A stretch of 64,000 nt of DNA from Microcoleus vaginatus HSN003 (GCF_022701255.1 NZ_CP031705.1:6692318-6756317), one strand, 5' to 3'. Counted from the stretch's first letter, positions 8,340 through 17,376 are shown. Program-made: numbers and translations. Notes: generated from the letters alone by a model not told the origin.

Positions 8340-9105
8340 TAATCGCTTCCTCCAAAAAAATATGTGGTGATTCTAGCCGATTTAGCAGGTACTCGATATA
8401 AGCATTGCGATGTTGGTTGCTATCGCTGAAAGGAGAATCTCCCACCAGCCAAGTATCAGGAATTAGTTTAACAATGTTGCGAATGATGTCCGGCGTTAGC
8501 CTTTGAGTCATCTTGGAATTTGCCGCTTCCAGCGTACTAGCAAAACGCAGCAGAACGTGGTCTTTGATTGGCGGAAAACGATCGCGGCTGCGCGAGAGAT
8601 AATCTTTCCAGGTGTGGTGAAAGTAGAGGGCTGCACCGTGATCGATCAGCCAAAGCCGGCGGTGCCATACCAGCATATTTGCATTGCGCGACGTGCGATC
8701 GATGTTAGTCACAAAAGCATCGAACCAGACGATTTCTGAGGCCAGATCCGCATCGGACTTCCCCGCTATCGGGTCAAAAGTGATCGAGCCCGGGAGATAG
8801 TCGAGGGCGAGGTTGAGGCCAGCACTTGCTCGGATCAAATCTTGAATTTCCGGGTCAGGCTCAGTGCGAGCCAGTTCGGGATCTAGTTCAACAAAGACGA
8901 GTTCGGGGATTGGGAGCCCGGAGGCGCGAGCAATCTCTCCCGCCACTAACTCGGCGATCAGAGATTTGGCTCCCTGGCCCGCACCGCGAAATTTGAGCAC
9001 GTACATACCATCATCATCTGCTTCGACGATGGCCGGTAGCGACCCGCCCTCGCGCAAAGGAGTGACATACCTGGTAGCAGTGACTGTTCGCAAGCTGATA
9101 CTCAT
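8317..9105 (-). CDS. HipA-like kinase
   Basis: 262-residue protein kinase-fold protein related to the C-terminal lobe of HipA. The N-terminal lobe has ADDDGMYVLKFRGAGQGAKSLIAELVAGEIA, where the lysine and glycine-rich turn resemble the HipA ATP site. The catalytic region reads VWFDAFVTNIDRTSRNANMLVWH (D and N in HxD/NxxN-like positions), followed by LWLIDHGAAL, the DFG-equivalent. There is no HipB-like antitoxin beside it; the partner here is the overlapping DUF3037 gene. Compared with toxin HipA (about 440 residues) it is short and lacks the N-subdomain. Function as a toxin is unproven. Confidence 0.8.
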   Translation of the reverse strand: MSISLRTVTATRYVTPLREGGSLPAIVEADDDGMYVLKFRGAGQGAKSLIAELVAGEIARASGLPIPELVFVELDPELARTEPDPEIQDLIRASAGLNLALDYLPGSITFDPIAGKSDADLASEIVWFDAFVTNIDRTSRNANMLVWHRRLWLIDHGAALYFHHTWKDYLSRSRDRFPPIKDHVLLRFASTLEAANSKMTQRLTPDIIRNIVKLIPDTWLVGDSPFSDSNQHRNAYIEYLLNRLESPHIFLEEAISARSISV

Positions 9106-9489
9106 GCTATTTTAGATTTTCGATTTGAGATTTTAGATGCAAAATCACTGATTTTATGGGCGTTCCATAATTGCGGGATGATTTTGATTGTTTTGTGGGA
9201 TGGGCGTCCCGCCCGTCCGCTTTATTTTCAAAGCAGGCGGGAGGCGTAACCCCTACTCCCCACAATAATCCTCCTCAAATTGTGCAATGCCATTTTATGA
9301 GGGTTTTGAGCACGAGTTTACAGTTGGATTCTTTCTTTTAACTGAGACTGATGTTAAGTAGTCTGTTTACTCAACTGATGACTAAAAGGACACAACTAAT
9401 GTTGTGTCCCTACGGAATTTTGCCAAATCTTGCTTTGAGACAGTCATTAGTCATCAGTTATTAATCAACTAATAACTCATGACTAACCA
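9106..9489. other. 384-bp gap without a gene
   Basis: Contains attttag-type heptamers next to the HipA-like start, a GC-rich palindromic stretch at about 9200-9222 (gggatgggcgtcccgcccg) and ttagtcat-type heptamers near the rnhA stop. No open frame or RNA gene recognised. Confidence 0.5.
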
Positions 9490-10395
9490 CTAATCAGTTG
9501 TACTAACGTGGTCGATTCTCTCTAATTGCCAGAGAATTTGGTTGCCTTCGCGCCGCACCCGCGAAACTACCCAATTCCGCCAAACCCAGTTGTCTCCACG
9601 ACTGGTGACAGCGCTGGCATTTACATCCATCAAATCAGCCAGTTCAGAACTGGTAATCAAGTAGCCTTTCGTCGCAACCTCGTCGGCGATGTGCAACGTT
9701 TCGATCAGATTGCGGAGGTCTTGAACCCTCACCTCGCGGGGCAAGTTCTCCAGGGTATCGGCAGTTGAATCCATCATGGTAGAGTTGGAGATCGGAAGGT
9801 CAGAAGTTATGACATAGGATTCTATCGTTTTGTTACCAGTTGTGTCCGTTCCTTCCGAAACAATTGTGTTGTCAAAGTGTAGGGACGGTGCCCCCGTGCC
9901 CGCCCCGGCCTCGTCTCCCGTTGGTTTGCGCTGTTGCAGTTCGGGAGTGAGATTGTGGGAGAAACTGCGGGCGATTTCATCGCATCTGTCGTTGTAGAAG
10001 TCGCCGGAGTGGCCTCGGACGTGTTCCCACTTGACTTGTCGGGAATTCAGCTTGTCTAGCAGATGCCAGAGGTCTTGGTTGACAACATCTTTGCCCGTTG
10101 AGGTTTTCCAGCCTTTATTTTTCCAGCCTTGAATCCATTTAGTGATGCCGTTTTTAACGTATTCGCTGTCGGTGTAAACGGTGACTGGTTCGGTTTGACC
10201 GGAATTGGCAAAAAATTCCAGCGCAGCGACGGCGGCCTGCATTTCCATGCGGTTGTTAGTAGTTTGGGGGTCTCCACCCCCAAGTTCGTGACAGTTGCCG
10301 TCGGCGAAACAAACTACTGCACCCCAGCCACCTGGGCCTGGGTTGCCGGAACAAGCGCCGTCTGTGTAGAGGCTTTTGATTTTGGGAGTTGTCAT
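9490..10395 (-). CDS. rnhA: ribonuclease HI with a C-terminal extension
   Basis: Cleaves RNA in RNA-DNA hybrids (primer removal, R-loops). The RNase H domain fills residues 1-145: catalytic D12 (YTDGACSGNPGPGGWG), E51 (NNRMEMQA), D76 (YTDSEYV), H129 and D136 (RGHSGDFYNDRCDE). A normal RNase HI is about 155 residues; this is 301. After a low-complexity linker (about 150-215) a second region (about 220-295) contains LADLMDVNASAVTSRGDNWVWRNWVVSRV, which resembles a small winged-helix-like module seen on cyanobacterial RNase H. Its role is unknown. Divergent from the TPS-CHAT gene, 81 bp away. Confidence 0.93.
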   Translation of the reverse strand: MTTPKIKSLYTDGACSGNPGPGGWGAVVCFADGNCHELGGGDPQTTNNRMEMQAAVAALEFFANSGQTEPVTVYTDSEYVKNGITKWIQGWKNKGWKTSTGKDVVNQDLWHLLDKLNSRQVKWEHVRGHSGDFYNDRCDEIARSFSHNLTPELQQRKPTGDEAGAGTGAPSLHFDNTIVSEGTDTTGNKTIESYVITSDLPISNSTMMDSTADTLENLPREVRVQDLRNLIETLHIADEVATKGYLITSSELADLMDVNASAVTSRGDNWVWRNWVVSRVRREGNQILWQLERIDHVSTTD

Positions 10396-10476
10396 GAGCG
10401 AATTAATTTGTTATTTAGAGGTAAGTTGTTTGCAAGTGCGATAATTAAGGCAATTGAGATAGTTTTACTTGCTGCT

Positions 10477-13400
10477 ATGAAAAATGCCAACTTAAAGATT
10501 AAAAAGGTTGCGCTATTTATTTGGCCGTTTTCTTTGTTAATTTTTAATACTTTCGCGCAAGCACAGCCCATAGTCCCTGCTACTGACGGTACGGGTACTG
10601 TTGTCACCCCCAGTGGCAACCGCTATGATATCAAGGGTGGCAGTTTGTCGGGAGACGGCGCGAATCTTTTTCACAGTTTTGGGCAGTTCGGCTTGAATGA
10701 AGGTCAAATTGCTAATTTTCTGACAAATTCGGCTATTCAGAATATATTAGCTCGAATTGCTGGCGGGGACGCTTCGCTAATTAACGGTTTAATTACTGTC
10801 ACGGGCGGCAATTCTAATCTGTTTCTAATTAATCCTGCGGGGATTGTGTTTGGCCCCAACGCGAGTTTGAATGTGCCGGCGGCTTTTACTGCAACTACTG
10901 CTACTGGTGTTGGTTTTGGTAATAATTGGTTTAATGCTGCGGGTACAAATAATTTTAGCGCCTTGGTGGGTACGCCAAATGCTTTTTATTTTGGTGCGGG
11001 TGTACCGGGAAGTATTGTTAATGCTGGCAATTTAGCGGTGACTCCGGGGCAAAATTTGGCTTTGCTTGGCGGTACGGTTGTTAGTACCGGGCAGTTGTCG
11101 GCTGCGGGTGGACAAATTACTGTTGCTGCTGTTGCGGGAGATCAGGTTCTCCGCATTAGTCAACCGGGGCATTTGTTGAGTTTGGAAATAGCAACGGGCG
11201 GAAATTTTGGTAATTCTCAACAGACTTTGAATCCTATTTCTTTGCCGCAGTTGCTGACAGGTACTGGGCAAAATCAGGCGGCGGGTGTTGCGGTTGCGGA
11301 TGACGGTTCTGTGCGGCTTGTGGGTTCTGGTTTGCAGGTGAATTCTGGGGATGTGGCGATTGCGGCTAATGTGTCTGGGCTGCCGCAGTTGAATGCGGGA
11401 AGTGCGAATTTATGGGCTGCGGAAAATCTCACGTTAGCAGGCGCTAGGCTGCAAACTACGGGGGATTTGAGTTTGCTGGGTGGGGATGCGGTGCGGGTCA
11501 GGGACAGCGCCCAGAATCCTTTTTTGGCGCAGGCTGGGGGGGATTTATACATTCAGGGCGATCGCACTATTGATATTCTCACTCAAAATGCGATCGGCGG
11601 TTTGTCTCTTCCCCCGCAATTCCAAAGCGGCGGCAATTTGAGTTTGGTTAGCAACGGAGTTATTTCAGGGGATTCTCACTTTGTTTCGGGTGGCAATTTT
11701 TCGATTCGCAATTTGTCGGGAATGCCGGGAAACTTTGTCAGTTTATTTGACCCGATTATCAGTTCGGAAGGAGATGTTTTCTTTGGAGATTATACTGGTG
11801 TTTCGCTGAAAGTCGAGGCGAAGGGGAGCATTGTTGCCGAGGATATTACAATTACCGGCCCCGATATTGCCTTGGGTAGGGAAAATGTGAGTGGTGATCC
11901 CGATATTGCTACTTTAAGCAGCAGTCCGGCCTTAATTCTGCGGGCGGGAGTGGCAAATCTGCTAAATCCTCCTACTAACAGTTTAGATGAAGATTCGATA
12001 TTTACAAGCCCACTTTTATCGAGCAGTTTGATTTCAGTTGAAAATATTTCAGCCGGTGGGCCTGTAATTTTGTCAGCGCCGGGAAGTATCGCCACTAGAG
12101 ATATTAATGGCGGTCAAATTAGTATCGAAAGCAGGGAAGCCGGAGTGCTAGCTGGGGGCAGATTAACGTCTAGTTCTACAATTAATATTCAAGCTAATGA
12201 CAATATTATCTTGACAAGTGACATTTCTCGTGCTGATATCAACGGCAGTATTAGTCTGAATACTGTTCGGGGTAATATCATCACAGGATCGATCGATACT
12301 GGGACTTCCGGGGCGATCGAACTCAGAGCTTTTGGCAATGTGAATTTTGGGACTTTGCAGGGATCTAATGTTGATATTACCAGTAACTCCGGAGCATTGG
12401 GGGTTGTGACTGATGCCAATACCCTTGTGCCTAATACTACACCTGTCAATATTACAGCAACTGAGAATATCAATTTGACAGCTTTTAGGGACTTAACAGT
12501 AGGTAATCTCACCGCTGCGACTGTCAATGCTAGCAGCAGTACGGGAAGTGTTAATATGGGGGCGATCGCTACTTCTGGAGATGTCAGAATTCTAGCGACA
12601 CAGGAAATCAACACAGGGGCAATAACTGTTAATCCTGTGACCACAAATCCAGTTAATCCCCTCATTCCTACAGTAAATTTGGATGCACAAACTAATATGA
12701 ATGTGGCCTCGATTAACGCTGGCACTGCCACTATTAATTTGAGAGCATCCAGCGATTTAAATGCAGGGAGTTTGCAAGGTGGAGCCGTTGAAATCAATAG
12801 CGCTCAGGGAAATATTGCGATCGGTAATACTACATCTATTGGGAATATTAATATAATAGGTTCGGGAAATGTAAATTCGGGGGATTTGCTGGGAGAAAGA
12901 GTTAATATAAATAGCAGTTCGGGAAGTATTAATATTGAAAACGCTACAGCAACAGAAAATACTGTCAATTTAACAGCGCTGCTAAATGTAAATTCCGGGG
13001 ATTTGCGGGGAGTGGGAGTTAATGTAAACAGTAATGCAGGAAGTATTAATATTGGCAATATCGACGCCACCAGAGAAAATGTCAATTTGACAAGTTCTGG
13101 TAATGTAAATTCCGGGGATTTGCGGGGAGTTGGAGTTAATGTAAATAGCAATACGGGAAGTATTAATATTGGCAATACCGACGCTACAACAGGAAATGTC
13201 AATTTAACCGCGCCGCTCGATGTAAATTCACGAGACTTGCAGGGAGTTGCAGTTGATGTCACTAGCAGCAGGGGAACAGTCAGCACGGGTAATATAAGTG
13301 CTGCCGAAAGTGTCGGAATTTTAGTTGGAAACGAAATCAGAATTGGGCGAATAAATGTTAATCCTGTTGTTAGGGCCGATCGCACTTCAACAGTAAATCT

Positions 13401-15372
13401 TAACGCTCAAAATGATATCAGTGTGGTATCGATCAATGCTCCGGGCGGTAATGTTGAACTCGCAACTCCGGGTTTAGTTCGAGTGACGGGTACTTTTGAC
13501 CAAAACGGCACTCCTCTTAGCGTTTCGACTCTTGGTGGCATTCAACCGGGTACAGTGACGATCCGCCACGGCGGCGGCGATGTCAATCCGCCGATACCTT
13601 TTGCGGTGGGAGATGCGACGACTAACGGTACTGCTGGGGCGATCGCCAGCAATGCTTTGGGTACGATTACTCACGGGCAATCTTTCATAAATTCTTACAC
13701 TCAAGGCAATAGTGCGATCGTCACTACCAACCAACCTACTCCTCCTACTCCTACTCCTCCTACTCCTACTCCTCCTACTCCTACTCCTCCTACTCCTACT
13801 CCTCCTACTCCTACTCCTCCTACTCCTACTCCTCCTACTCCTACTCCTCCTACTCCTCCTACTCCTCCTACTCCCTCTGATTTCAATAATCCAAAATCGT
13901 CGCCAACATTACCAAGGGATAGACCGGCATTCGATAGAACACGATCGCTTTTCCCCGAACCCAACCAACCCTTTAGTCGCCAACAGCGGGAGAACCAAAA
14001 CAGAATATCGCGAGATATAGGAAAACCCGGAGAAAGGATGCTGCCCGAAAGAATGCAATCTCCCAGAGAACTGAGAAATTTCATCAATTCAAATATCAGA
14101 GATTCAGTTATTCAGTCAGCATTTCGCGGCGACATCGGCAGGACTTTGGAGGCAGGGAAAATATCGGAAGCTTTGTCTCTGCTGGACAAATCTTTCAGCC
14201 AAGAATTCGGGGAATATTTCGGCATCAACATCAGCGACGAGTTGGTATCCCCAGAGGAAATTCAAAAAAAGTTAGCATCCGTGGGCGCAGAAACGGGCAC
14301 GAAACCCAGCTTAATTTATCTGTTCTCGCAGCCCGAAGAATTAAATTTAATGCTAATAAATTCTTGCGGTGAAGTGGTTCACAAAAGTGTGCCGTCAGCG
14401 AACCGACAAGAACTTCTGAAAGTTGTAACTCAGTTCAGGGATGAGATTACCAAACCGGGAGTGCGGGCTACTACGAGTTATCTACCATCTTCCCAACAGC
14501 TTTATAAGTGGATGATTGCGCCTTTAGAGGACAGTTTGAAAAACTGCGAAACGGATACTATTTCCTTTGTGGTCGATCGAGGTTTGAGAGGTATGCCCTT
14601 TGCTGCTTTGCACGACGGACAGCAATTTTTGGTGGAAAAGTACAATCTTAGCCTGATGCCCAGCATTAATTTAACAGATACTCGCTACGTAGATATCAGA
14701 AATTCTCAAGTTTTAGCAATGGGTGCCTCGGAATTTTCCGATTTGAATCCTTTGCCTGCAGTTCCTACTGAAATAGCCGCTATTTCCCGAGAGTGGTCAG
14801 GAGTTAGTTTTCTGAATGAGGATTTCACTTTGGATAATTTGAAGCGACAGCATCAAAGCCGGCCTTTTGGCATTATTCACTTAGCTACTCACGGCGAATT
14901 TCGACCTGGAGCACCGAATAATTCTTTTATTCAGTTATGGAATAGTCGGCTACGAATGGATCAATTGCGGGATTTGAGATTGAATGATCCGCAGGTGAAT
15001 ATGTTAGTTTTAAGTGCTTGTCGGACTGCGGTGGGAGATGCACAGGCGGAGTTGGGTTTCGGGGGTTTGGCGCTGCAAGCGGGGGTGCAAACGGCTTTGG
15101 GGAGTTTGTGGTACGTGAGTGATGAAGGTACTTTGGGATTGATGAGTGAGTTTTACCAGCAGTTGAAGACGGCGCGAATTAAGGGGGCGGCGCTGCGACA
15201 AGCGCAAATTGCGATGTTGCGGGGAGATGTGCGTTTGGAGGGTGGCCGATTGCGGGGTTTGAGTCGGGGTGAGGGGGTGGAGTTGCCGGCTTCGCTGCAA
15301 GGGTTTGCGGATTTAAAGTTGTCGCATCCTTATTATTGGTCGGCTTTTGTGATGATTGGGAGTCCTTGGTAA
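10477..15372 (+). CDS. two-partner-secretion adhesin fused to a CHAT caspase-like domain
   Basis: 1631 residues from the ATG at 10477 (MKNANLKIKKVALFIW...), which gives a signal peptide ending near AQAQP; longer upstream readings run antisense through rnhA and are rejected. Residues about 30-160 form a filamentous-haemagglutinin/TPS domain (NLFLINPAGIVFGPNASL), the recognition module for a TpsB porin. A long beta-helix region follows, with internal repeats of about 36 residues (GDLRGVGVNVNSN...), then a PPTPT linker. The C-terminus is a CHAT domain with the caspase-like dyad His1472 (HLATHGEF) and Cys1515 (LVLSACRTA). Predicted to be exported and surface-bound, with a protease-like end. Substrate unknown. 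A TpsB is encoded at 45643-47787. Confidence 0.9.
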   Translation: MKNANLKIKKVALFIWPFSLLIFNTFAQAQPIVPATDGTGTVVTPSGNRYDIKGGSLSGDGANLFHSFGQFGLNEGQIANFLTNSAIQNILARIAGGDASLINGLITVTGGNSNLFLINPAGIVFGPNASLNVPAAFTATTATGVGFGNNWFNAAGTNNFSALVGTPNAFYFGAGVPGSIVNAGNLAVTPGQNLALLGGTVVSTGQLSAAGGQITVAAVAGDQVLRISQPGHLLSLEIATGGNFGNSQQTLNPISLPQLLTGTGQNQAAGVAVADDGSVRLVGSGLQVNSGDVAIAANVSGLPQLNAGSANLWAAENLTLAGARLQTTGDLSLLGGDAVRVRDSAQNPFLAQAGGDLYIQGDRTIDILTQNAIGGLSLPPQFQSGGNLSLVSNGVISGDSHFVSGGNFSIRNLSGMPGNFVSLFDPIISSEGDVFFGDYTGVSLKVEAKGSIVAEDITITGPDIALGRENVSGDPDIATLSSSPALILRAGVANLLNPPTNSLDEDSIFTSPLLSSSLISVENISAGGPVILSAPGSIATRDINGGQISIESREAGVLAGGRLTSSSTINIQANDNIILTSDISRADINGSISLNTVRGNIITGSIDTGTSGAIELRAFGNVNFGTLQGSNVDITSNSGALGVVTDANTLVPNTTPVNITATENINLTAFRDLTVGNLTAATVNASSSTGSVNMGAIATSGDVRILATQEINTGAITVNPVTTNPVNPLIPTVNLDAQTNMNVASINAGTATINLRASSDLNAGSLQGGAVEINSAQGNIAIGNTTSIGNINIIGSGNVNSGDLLGERVNINSSSGSINIENATATENTVNLTALLNVNSGDLRGVGVNVNSNAGSINIGNIDATRENVNLTSSGNVNSGDLRGVGVNVNSNTGSINIGNTDATTGNVNLTAPLDVNSRDLQGVAVDVTSSRGTVSTGNISAAESVGILVGNEIRIGRINVNPVVRADRTSTVNLNAQNDISVVSINAPGGNVELATPGLVRVTGTFDQNGTPLSVSTLGGIQPGTVTIRHGGGDVNPPIPFAVGDATTNGTAGAIASNALGTITHGQSFINSYTQGNSAIVTTNQPTPPTPTPPTPTPPTPTPPTPTPPTPTPPTPTPPTPTPPTPPTPPTPSDFNNPKSSPTLPRDRPAFDRTRSLFPEPNQPFSRQQRENQNRISRDIGKPGERMLPERMQSPRELRNFINSNIRDSVIQSAFRGDIGRTLEAGKISEALSLLDKSFSQEFGEYFGINISDELVSPEEIQKKLASVGAETGTKPSLIYLFSQPEELNLMLINSCGEVVHKSVPSANRQELLKVVTQFRDEITKPGVRATTSYLPSSQQLYKWMIAPLEDSLKNCETDTISFVVDRGLRGMPFAALHDGQQFLVEKYNLSLMPSINLTDTRYVDIRNSQVLAMGASEFSDLNPLPAVPTEIAAISREWSGVSFLNEDFTLDNLKRQHQSRPFGIIHLATHGEFRPGAPNNSFIQLWNSRLRMDQLRDLRLNDPQVNMLVLSACRTAVGDAQAELGFGGLALQAGVQTALGSLWYVSDEGTLGLMSEFYQQLKTARIKGAALRQAQIAMLRGDVRLEGGRLRGLSRGEGVELPASLQGFADLKLSHPYYWSAFVMIGSPW
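12868..13245 (+). repeat. degenerate ~108-bp coding repeats in the TPS-CHAT gene
   Basis: About three and a half copies encode variations of VNSGDLRGVGVNVNSNAGSINIGN followed by about 12 residues ending VNLTA (split here only for description; units start near 12868, 12988, 13096 and 13216). They are rungs of the beta-helix. Close identity at DNA level (atgtaaattccggggatttg) implies recent slippage or unequal crossing-over. Confidence 0.7.
13741..13845 (+). repeat. seven perfect 15-bp repeats encoding PPTPT
   Basis: Seven exact copies of CCTCCTACTCCTACT, then three imperfect CCTCCTACT units up to about 13872. In the protein this is a rigid Pro/Thr linker between the beta-helix and the C-terminal CHAT part. 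Multiples of 15 bp keep the frame, so the linker can change length without damaging the protein. Confidence 0.95.
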
Positions 15373-15600
15373 TTGGTGATTAGTGATTAGTGATTTGTTA
15401 TTGCTTGAATATCAATGATTTTTCGGCAAAAGTCGATCGCCCGCAAGCAAGCAAGTTCCGAGTGCGATCGGCCTTTTCACTATTTTTTATGCTGAGTCTA
15501 CCACCACGCGATCGCTTGACGGGGCGACAATGCCTTCAGGCGACGACAACAACGCTAAAACGGTTGACCTATCAGCTTTATAGCTCTGTGTCCCCTCTGA

Positions 15601-15969
15601 TAAAATGACTTACCCTTTTCTGAGCGATCGCTGTCTCTGGTGAAAGACATCATAATTGTTGAACAAACTCCCGATTACACAATTAGAGCCAAAACAGGCT
15701 GGGCAAATTTTGGAGAACAAACAAAGCCTCAAATTGGCTGGTAAGCTGTCGCGCATTTAAATTGAATATTCGAGGCGGGCGGGACACCCCACAAGAGTTT
15801 TATTGTTTTTTGACATACAATTTAAATCCAGAACAGCTTATGTAGGTTATTTAGAAAATAATAAAAATGTTTACTTTTTTGCGACAAACATTGACATCCG
15901 CAACAAAGATGACGCCTCTGCAAGAATCGAGTTAACGCGCCGTTGCTTCAAGGATCTGGCGCTGCTGTA
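15601..15969 (+). pseudogene. duplicated 3' end of the class D beta-lactamase-like gene, interrupted
   Basis: Reads NDLPFSER...VKDIIIVEQTPDYTI then RAKTGWANFGEQTKPQIGW, matching residues about 209-255 of the intact gene at 6083-6976, and resumes with YVGYLENNKNVYFFATN to the stop near 15969. The active-site serine half is missing, so it cannot encode an enzyme. A 95-bp miniature element sits inside it (15744-15838). Similarity to the intact locus continues past the stop to about 16046, including the small cruG-derived piece, so a segment of about 350 bp was copied in inverted orientation. Few substitutions separate the copies, suggesting a fairly recent event. Confidence 0.9.
15744..15838. 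mobile_element. 95-bp MITE-like element with TA target duplication
   Basis: The terminal sequences AGCTGT...ATTTAAATTG (15744-15764) and CAATTTAAAT...ACAGCT (15818-15838) are inverted repeats matching at 17 of 21 positions. TA flanks both ends (15742-15743, 15839-15840), and removing the element plus one TA restores the sequence of the intact beta-lactamase-like gene (ggctggtatgtagg). A TA duplication is the hallmark of IS630/Tc1-mariner transposition. No coding capacity. The inverted repeats do not match those of the IS630-type element at 28315-29491, so its helper is elsewhere. Confidence 0.85.
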
Positions 15970-16134
15970 AGTGCGTTATTTGTTTTCTAATATTCGCAAA
16001 AATGCCAGCGGATCGGCTAACGGTGATAGCCAAAACAGCCATTTATTGGAGGCCTGATTTCGATCGTAGGAAGCCGAGTCTTTTAAATCTTTTAAAACTT
16101 ACGCAATTGGCACATATATATAGTTGGTATAGTG
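15970..16134. pseudogene. cruG-like scrap and flank copied with the beta-lactamase tail
   Basis: About 15988-16046 repeats the sequence found at 6008-6064 next to the intact beta-lactamase-like gene, here reading cruG-like on the minus strand. The rest up to the phosphatase gene has no recognisable content. Confidence 0.6.
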
Positions 16135-16725
16135 CTATATATCATTTCTCGCAGCAAGGCGACAATCATCTAAGATAGCATTAAGTTCTTCAACGACTAG
16201 CCAGGGGTTTCGACCTTTCAAACAAGCTACGATTGCTGCTTCATAGGGATTTCTGCCAGTTTTTTTTACTGCTGCGATCGCCTGTTTGTTAGACAATCCC
16301 CGCCCGCTGACCAACCAAGCAGCCAAAACCTGTCCTGTACGTCCGATCCCCCCAGAACAGTGAACTACCACCCGTTCGCCTTTGCTATCTGCAGATTCCA
16401 AGAAGGGCAATATTCGATCGATTAAAATATCGCGATCGACCAATTCAAAGTCTGCAATCGGTGCCCAGCAAACACGATCGCATCCAAATATTTTCCGATA
16501 TGTTCCCAGTAAATCACTGTAGCGGATGAGTTGCCTCTGAGCAAGCAAGCAGCACACTTGCTTGATATTATGCCCCTGCATAAATTCAATCCACCGAGCA
16601 ATTTCTGCATCGCGGTATCCTGGTCTAGCTGCACCAAACACAACTAATTCACTCTCTGAAGCCGCAGCGAATTTGTGCATAATGTTTTCAATATTTTTAC
16701 CTATAATTAAGAAAGACGCACACAT
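16135..16725 (-). CDS. protein tyrosine/dual-specificity phosphatase-like protein
   Basis: Cysteine-based phosphatase fold. The signature loop is H122-C123-S-G-G-I-G-R129-T (HCxxGxxRT), with C123 as nucleophile and R129 as phosphate binder. A general-acid aspartate candidate lies in WAPIADFELVD (about residues 87-97). 196 residues from the first ATG; an internal start at M16 (16680), giving MHKFAAASESELVVFGAARPGY, fits the family start better. Divergent from the pentapeptide-repeat gene, the two frames being only 12 bp apart, so at least one start is probably further in. Cytoplasmic; substrate unknown. Confidence 0.82.
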   Translation of the reverse strand: MCASFLIIGKNIENIMHKFAAASESELVVFGAARPGYRDAEIARWIEFMQGHNIKQVCCLLAQRQLIRYSDLLGTYRKIFGCDRVCWAPIADFELVDRDILIDRILPFLESADSKGERVVVHCSGGIGRTGQVLAAWLVSGRGLSNKQAIAAVKKTGRNPYEAAIVACLKGRNPWLVVEELNAILDDCRLAARNDI

Positions 16726-16737
16726 CCTGAATCTACA

Positions 16738-17376
16738 GTGAAAAACAACAGCTCGATCGGTTTAATGAACTGGCTGCAACCCAAACCAGAAACCGTTTTG
16801 CTATGCGACTCAAGTGCAGCAGCTTCTGAGATGGCATTCATGCTCAACGGTGAGTGGGATGGATGCAATAGTTTGGTTCTCCCTAAATGCGACAAGGTAG
16901 CAATTCAAGCAGCCGCCGGTTTGCTGGAGACATCGTGGTGCTACCAAAATACTTGCGAACCGGTTTTAATTCGGCTGGAAGTTGACGAATTTCTGCGCCG
17001 TTATGCGATTGGAGACAGATTTTTTATTAATGCTAACTTGCGATGCGCGCAATTGAGCGACCTTTGCTTGGAAAACATTGATTTGAGTTATGCTAAATTG
17101 AATTTGGCTAACCTGAGCAGCACTAATTTAAGCAAAGCAAACTTAATGGCAGCACAGATGCAATCGGCTAATTTGAGTGGCAGCAATTTGAGTGGCTCGC
17201 AGCTTGTGAGGGCGAATTTATCAGGAGCAAATTTATGTGATGCTAATCTGAAAGGTGCCGATCTGAGTTATGCAGATTTAAGCAATGTTTGTTTAACAGG
17301 TGCCGATTTAAGAGGTGTAAATTTAGCTAGAGTAGACTTAAGAAAAACAAGCTTAGATGGGGCGATTGTTGACTAA
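16738..17376 (+). CDS. pentapeptide-repeat protein
   Basis: 212 residues from a GTG start; an ATG at 16765 (MNWLQPKPETVLL) is an alternative. Residues about 105-210 are some twenty consecutive A(D/N)Lxx pentapeptides (ANLSSTNLSKANLMAAQ..., GADLRGVNLARVDL) forming a right-handed quadrilateral beta-helix. The first 100 residues are not repeat-like and contain five cysteines scattered in a mixed region, possibly a target-binding head. Cyanobacteria encode dozens of such proteins; no specific role can be assigned. The product has no signal peptide. Confidence 0.85.
   Translation: MKNNSSIGLMNWLQPKPETVLLCDSSAAASEMAFMLNGEWDGCNSLVLPKCDKVAIQAAAGLLETSWCYQNTCEPVLIRLEVDEFLRRYAIGDRFFINANLRCAQLSDLCLENIDLSYAKLNLANLSSTNLSKANLMAAQMQSANLSGSNLSGSQLVRANLSGANLCDANLKGADLSYADLSNVCLTGADLRGVNLARVDLRKTSLDGAIVD

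Noticed and set aside
10129..10476. Extension of the TPS-CHAT gene to an upstream ATG
   Set aside because: It would run antisense through rnhA and bury the signal peptide at 10477.
12189..13385. Long minus-strand frames (202 and 193 codons) opposite the TPS-CHAT gene
   Set aside because: They mirror the repetitive beta-helix coding sequence, have no ribosome-binding site and repeat-like composition; codon structure favours the plus strand.
13712..14020. Plus-strand frame with a poly-leucine run
   Set aside because: It is the PPTPT repeat read in another frame.
15744..15838. MITE as an offspring of the IS630-type element at 28315-29491
   Set aside because: Both use TA, but the terminal sequences (AGCTGT versus TAGCAATCC) are unrelated.
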